Of a DNA stretch of 64,000 bases, positions 59,158 to 64,000 are shown in pieces (within the stretch, counting starts at the first letter, position 1; each line of letters opens with the position of its first letter). Origin of the DNA: Cunninghamia lanceolata (taxonomy: Eukaryota > Streptophyta > Pinopsida > Cupressales > Cupressaceae); assembly GCA_027924645.1 (NCBI GenBank), contig BSBN01000860.1:3410001-3474000 (forward strand). The letters run 5' to 3'. Made by a program: the position numbers and the translations under genes. The notes beneath the pieces are model-generated. The model had not been told where the DNA came from, made no database searches, and worked only from the letters and a program-made list of their open reading frames with translations.

Positions 59158-60591
59158 CTAGCGAGGTTCAAGCATGTTCAACCTCATCCCCTCAATGTTG
59201 CCGATGAAGATCTTGGGACCGCTTCCGCTGTCGCACAATGTAGCAAACACCAATGTATCCAAGTTGTCATGAATCAGAACAACAATATAGGTGATATAAA
59301 AAATGTCACCAAACCAATGCAAACCAAAGAAACTCAGCTTATACTCCATGTCCAACCAATAGACATGCCTCCACACACTCCCAAGCAACTCAATAGCTGA
59401 TGTAGGCCATGAACAATCAAGAGGTGCAATGTCATTCCAACTAGTACAGTCACTAAACCATGATGAATCTATGAATATGAAGTCACCAACCAACAAGTAG
59501 ATAGCTGCCATATCATAAGAAATCAATGACATAACAAAAAATGAGTTATGGATGTCTTCATTACAAACCAATGACAACTCTTGAGTGGCTGATCCACTAT
59601 GAGTGTCATCAATACAATCAACAACACTATCAAAGAAATGACCAACATCAACTGAAAATTCTGAATTATTCTCATCTATCCATATGTCAAAACATGTAGG
59701 CATTCTTCGATCCTGTTCCATCATGTTTATTAAACCATCCAAATGATATGTATCATCAGTCTCATCATCACCATCATTAGAACAATGTGCAATCTTAGTT
59801 TCATCATCTCTTTGAATAAAGAGACTTCTAATATTGTCTATCCTTCTTTGCCTTGTTATGTTGATAAGATTGACTTTCTCTTTAACTTGAAGATGTTTTC
59901 TTGCATTGGTAGCCACCATCTTGGCCTCTTTGGCTCTTTTCATCCATTCCTCATTCATCTTTTCACATCTCTTTATCTCTTCTTTGCCAAAGTATACAAA
60001 ATCAGCCTTCTTATCATCAATATCTTCATGTGCATCATTGGACATATGGCTGCCATCAATAGGTGATGTCAAATAATTGACCTCTCCATGATCAAAATTT
60101 GCCATCTCATTAGAATAATGAGTCATCATGCCGCTGTCTTCAAACAAATCAGTAATGACATCATGCCATTCTATTGTGTTTTCTTCATCAAATGCTGATT
60201 CAATGTGTGTCTCCTTATCAACATGAAAAAGAGATGAAACAACAATGTTAGTCTCATCATCAGGAACCATACCTTCATCTACCATCACTGATTTATCTTC
60301 ATCTTGCACATCCTCTTTGCAATCATCATGGATTGACATGAGCTCTTTGAAATCATTCACCATATACTAATGTGTACTTGTTGATCTTGAATTAGACTTC
60401 CTTGAATCTGCCTGATTAGCTTTGTTGTTGTTGATGTTGTTGCTGTTGCCCATCAAAGCTTGACACAACCTCTCAATGGTTGCACTTGTTTGCGGTATGC
60501 TTGCAATTGTTTGTTGTTGACTATCCAACATTCTACGCTGATAATCCAGCATCTCTCTCATCATTTGCTTATTGAGCGGAAATAGACCCAT
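59158..60591 (-). CDS. Unknown internal protein of the non-autonomous LTR element (one in-frame TAG)
   Basis: A single frame from ATG 60,591 to the stop next to 59,158. A 74-codon first part (MGLFPLNKQMMREMLDYQRR, Gln/Asn-rich) is followed by TAG at 60,369-60,367, then TAT and an ATG at 60,363 opening 401 codons. The second part is acidic (DDCKEDVQDEDKS), with a charged helical stretch (KRCEKMNEEWMKRAKEAK, TRQRRIDNIRSLFIQRDDE) and a hydrophobic Trp/Phe/Ile-rich C-terminal third (FFGLHWFGDIFYITYIVVLI). No gag, protease, RT or integrase motif is recognisable. Length and openness suggest either recent decay or selection. Function unknown; readthrough of the TAG is only a possibility. Confidence 0.6.
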
Positions 60592-60650
60592 TGTTTCAAT
60601 TCCACAATTGAAACCAATTCTGATTTTCCCCTTAGGCTGGCAGGACGAAG

Positions 60651-60662
60651 GCTCTAATACTA
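60651..60662 (-). other. Primer binding site (initiator-Met tRNA type, two changes)
   Basis: Minus strand TAGTATTAGAGC one base after the LTR end (..ATTACA G). The usual plant form is TGGTATCAGAGC; both differences are transitions (G to A, C to T). Confidence 0.8.
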
Positions 60663-60663
60663 C

Positions 60664-62626
60664 TGTAATATCCCTTTTCTAGGATATTCTATAAAACACT
60701 GATCAAACACTAGATTCACAGATTGAGTTGTCTAAATGTTGCTTATATGATATTTCCATAACTCCACAACAAGTTCAAATTAAAGATTTGAACTATTTAA
60801 CATTCATCTATTCATAAAAAATTGCCAGAGTTTAAATGACAGAAGGTAGATAATGAACCTATATAGCTTTCAATGCACTTCTACAGTAGACTTCACAATT
60901 TTCAGCCACCAACCTTATAAAGAAATCAAACCATCAGACTTCAATGATTTCAATGTCTGAAGCTATTCATATTTGTTTATGCAATGTTCTTTGATATCTG
61001 CAGTAATATACAATGTGATCTTGCAATGTCTTCCTAAGTTCGATGTTCAGTCAGCAATGTGGAGCGACGCCTTGGAAGATACAATTCAATGATTACCTTG
61101 TAAGACTTCTATCTAGCGCTCAATATCTCAAAGGCGATCTCACTTGAAAACTATACCAATTCCTTTTAGATTCTAATTGGCGCACAAAAGTCTCTAATAC
61201 AAATGATTTCGACCTCCAAGCAAAAGTTGGCAACTACTTTTACAATCAATTCTATCACCCAACGGACAAGGCATTTAATCTTCAAGGTATCGGTTCTGTA
61301 GTGGGTCCATCTTTATTCACAATTCAACAATATCTGCTATACCCGATCCTTCACACATAACTCTGGTTAACTCACGGTTTGAGATGGAGATGATGCCAAA
61401 TGCACAGTTCGCCACAAGCTATGCAACATCTGAATCCTCTAGATCATACGAATGGAAATCACTACCTATAAAGTCTTTGAACAATGCAGAGCCTTCAATC
61501 CATATCTTGTATAGCAAATTCGGCACTTCAGATGATTTAACGGATTTGTGGTCGACGCTCTAACCAAATATATCCTTGGTTTTCTATTTCAACAATGAAT
61601 ACTCAACAGAGGAAGTTAAGTTGTGCTTGATGAAGGTCCGTCGCCTTTGGAATATGCCACGATTCTTCTTATATTTGATATCTTCTTTCTTCTAATAATC
61701 GTCCCACGTATCAACATGGGCGGGGACCACGATTTTCTTCAGAGAACTTTCATTCCAACTGGTCGTAGCTAGATCCCACAACTCAATCTTTCAATTTTAG
61801 AAGGATTGATACAAGGGTCCCACGGTGGTCTAGTGAATGCAATCTTCCTTGGTGTATGACGATGGAACTCCAGCTCCCATTCCTGAAGATATCTGAGGAA
61901 GATAATCTATATTAAGGTGAAAGCCTTATGACTGAAGTCAATTCTGACATCCTGTCAGATATTGTCTCCTTGCAGCCATCATTACAAAATTAGTTAATAT
62001 AAAAGCAATACAAAGTCTTAATCAATATAGAGATATTTAGAAAATGACCATAGAAATTCAATTCAACTCAACAATTCCATTATTCTGATACTTTGCATAC
62101 AAAAGATTTCCAATGAAATCGACAATGGTCTCTGAACCAAATATCGATATCTCCAACAAATATCCAAACCCAAAATACAATGAAAACCCCAACTGAGAAA
62201 CCTGAATGATTTCCTCCCTCAATTCAGTAAATGCAAAGAACCTCCTCTTTGACACTAACTGGATAGAAAAGTCATAGACTTCAAACTGAAGACCAATACA
62301 TAAGCACCTGAAAAAGCATGCTCAACAATGACTCTCAGGCTTGCTTTTAAAGCCATTACATTAATTAGGCCAGCTTAATTTTATTAAATGAAAGTTTACA
62401 TGTACACATCAAACCCAAGCATTTTAAATGCTTTTACGTGAACTTTATTAAATACTTGCACTTGTACTTTTTAAATGCTTGTTCATAACACTTTTTAATA
62501 AAGTGTTGTACAACTGACTTAATAACTTAAATAAAATATTAATTTTATAAAGTAAATAAAAATACTTTACAAAATTAATTTACAATTAAAACAATTTTAA
62601 GTTACTCCAAAATTGGGAACATGACA
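60664..62626 (-). repeat. 5' LTR (right copy)
   Basis: 1,963 bp, the promoter-bearing LTR for the minus-strand element. Ends TTGGGAACATGACA on the plus strand. Confidence 0.95.
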
Positions 62627-64000
62627 TATTATGGGTCTATTTTATGACAAGGCCATAGAGCATTGTACACAGAGTTTATGTCGGGACTTTGAAGGGTTGT
62701 GTAACATAAATCATTGAGCCCTGAAATAAGACTAAATTTACAGATGTCACTGCGTGCTGTCTTGTTCAGTGACTTGTAGGTGCCAGAGTTTGAGAAACAG
62801 AGGCCTTAGATAACTTTTGATAACTAATCATTGTCATCATAGTTATGTGACTGAAGACATGGTCTCTGCAAGGAGGGTTGCAAATTGCATTAATCAGAAT
62901 AGTAGCAACTTTTCCATTGTTTCGTATTTGTGCTTAGCCTAGACATTTTTTTAATATACTAAAATTTACTGTTTTAATTGAAATAAATTCAAGTCCTATT
63001 GAAGTGCTATGGTGGTAAACTGAGATTCTAGATGTTAAAAGTAACATTATTTGAAAATCAATAATATTGATGTGCAATTCTAATTTCTTTCCATCACTAG
63101 CAAGTCCAATTTTTCTTTTAAATTGTAGCATTTCACTGCTACTGCAATACGGTGATCGTAGACGATGTAAATATGAACCACATCATATGGTCTTGAAGTT
63201 ATGAACCAGCGTTTTTCCTTAATCAACAGAGGTTCCATCTAGATTAACGAGGTCAGTCGGTATTTTTTAAGGTATGCGTTCTTTAACTAGGGTTTTCAGC
63301 GACCTCTTGTTACAATCCACATGCATTATGCCTGGGATGTTGTAATACTGTTCCCAAGATTTTTCAGTGGAATTAAAGAGCTAAAAACTATTAAGGATGA
63401 AAAATCTAGCATGCCACATCCTACAAAAATGCTGCTTGTAGTCACTTTCACAAGGCATCATGTTTACTTCACAGTCCCAAAGCAATACAATGTTACAAAA
63501 ATGATTATTGTTCAATGCAAACAAAAAAATGTTCCATTTTGGTACCTAGAATGTATATTATGATTACTTGGGGGCTGCAAATTTTCATTTTGTAGCGAAA
63601 TACCATAATTTCTTTAGTTTAGGCTAATTCAATGATCTTGCATATAATTTCTCTTAATCAGCAACCTGAGTTCTTACTATTGTGTCGTGCTCATTGTATA
63701 TAAATACCCTATTTAACTACTTTGCCTTCAACTTCTCCATTGGGAGGTCTCTGTGGATTACTAATTTGACAATTGATTGCATTTGAGATAAAATGACCAA
63801 GATAAATGCAGGCTTGGGAATCTTCTGCATAAACAAACAAGTTAAAAACGTTTAAGTTTTGTTAATTTTAAACTTTTTTAAGACTTAAAAGTATTCCCTG
63901 AGGTAGTCTAGTTCTTTGATAACATATAAAAAGATTTATTGAAAGGCATCCACTTTACCAGGGCCCATAGTGGCCTTCACAACTGACTGTTAGAACTGAA
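62627..64000. other. DNA beyond the LTR element, no recognised gene
   Basis: AT-rich, open stretches below 85 codons only. It could hold the 3' UTR or a last intron of CNOT10 displaced by the retrotransposon, but no CNOT10-like coding was found. Confidence 0.45.

Larger units (their letters stand above)
57125..62626 (-). mobile_element. Structurally complete non-autonomous LTR retrotransposon
   Basis: Two LTRs (57,125-59,081 and 60,664-62,626; 1,957 and 1,963 bp) in the same orientation enclose 1,582 bp. On the minus strand each LTR starts TGTCATGTTCCC and ends GGGATATTACA. A PBS close to the initiator-Met tRNA type and a perfect PPT are in the right places. The internal part has one reading frame of 478 codons broken by a TAG and no pol domains. 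Near the PPT the frame reads GDKQFREGRAVM, like the integrase tail of gypsy elements, so it probably derives from one. No TSD: flanks are GTTGC (left) and TATTA (right). Confidence 0.93.

Noticed and set aside
62627..64000. Downstream gene or last CNOT10 exon
   Set aside because: No CNOT10-like residues or other family found in any frame by reading; cannot be excluded without transcripts.

Overview
This is plant nuclear DNA, most likely from a gymnosperm (conifer-like). The reasons are one intron-containing plant gene spread over about 28.6 kb, two very long introns (7.4 and 17.9 kb) packed with retrotransposons, CCCTAAA-type repeats, and the transposon families present (CACTA with TNP2-like transposase, plant L1-type LINEs with DUF4283, a gypsy chromovirus, hAT/DUF659). 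No rRNA gene, bona fide tRNA gene, CRISPR array or bacterial-type operon was seen. The species cannot be fixed from the sequence alone.

Left third (1-27,500): (i) A CACTA/EnSpm-type element on the minus strand, cut by the left window edge, with a decayed TNP2-like transposase (about 110-3,473). Upstream lies a second multi-exon gene (3,706-5,297) whose last exon encodes a recognisable but broken SET-like (lysine-methyltransferase fold) domain; this is the most unusual observation. (ii) A decayed, unrecognised minus-strand gene of about 1,100 codons (about 7,940-11,399), probably mobile-element derived. (iii) Tandem duplications, then a C-rich and a G-rich telomere-like minisatellite in inverted arrangement (12,930-14,990), with two direct copies of a ~385-bp segment. 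(iv) A second CACTA-like element (15,408-22,433) inserted in one of those copies. It carries a TNPA-like gene, a fragment of a PPR gene inside that gene's long intron, and a 12-bp-period array near its 3' end. (v) A decayed L1-type LINE on the minus strand (about 22,950-27,460).

Right two thirds (28,290-57,094): the only convincing host gene, a plus-strand orthologue of CNOT10, a subunit of the CCR4-NOT deadenylase complex, in six exons (57+29+64+29+24+679 codons, 882 in all). Intron 1 holds a tandem ~813-bp duplication built of tRNA-like (SINE-type) modules, an ORF1-only LINE insertion with a 12-bp target-site duplication (TSD), and a retroposed pseudogene with a 14-bp TSD. Intron 2 holds a decayed Ty3/gypsy chromovirus (37,201 to about 45,866) with a solo LTR nested in its gag (TSD ATAGG), a second solo LTR (TSD AACAA) and a hAT remnant.

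Immediately 3' of the CNOT10 reading frame is a structurally complete minus-strand non-autonomous LTR retrotransposon (57,125-62,626). Its LTRs are about 1.96 kb, it has a PBS and a PPT, and it carries one unknown reading frame interrupted by a single TAG. Its 3' end still resembles the integrase tail of a gypsy element. The last 1.4 kb shows no recognisable gene.
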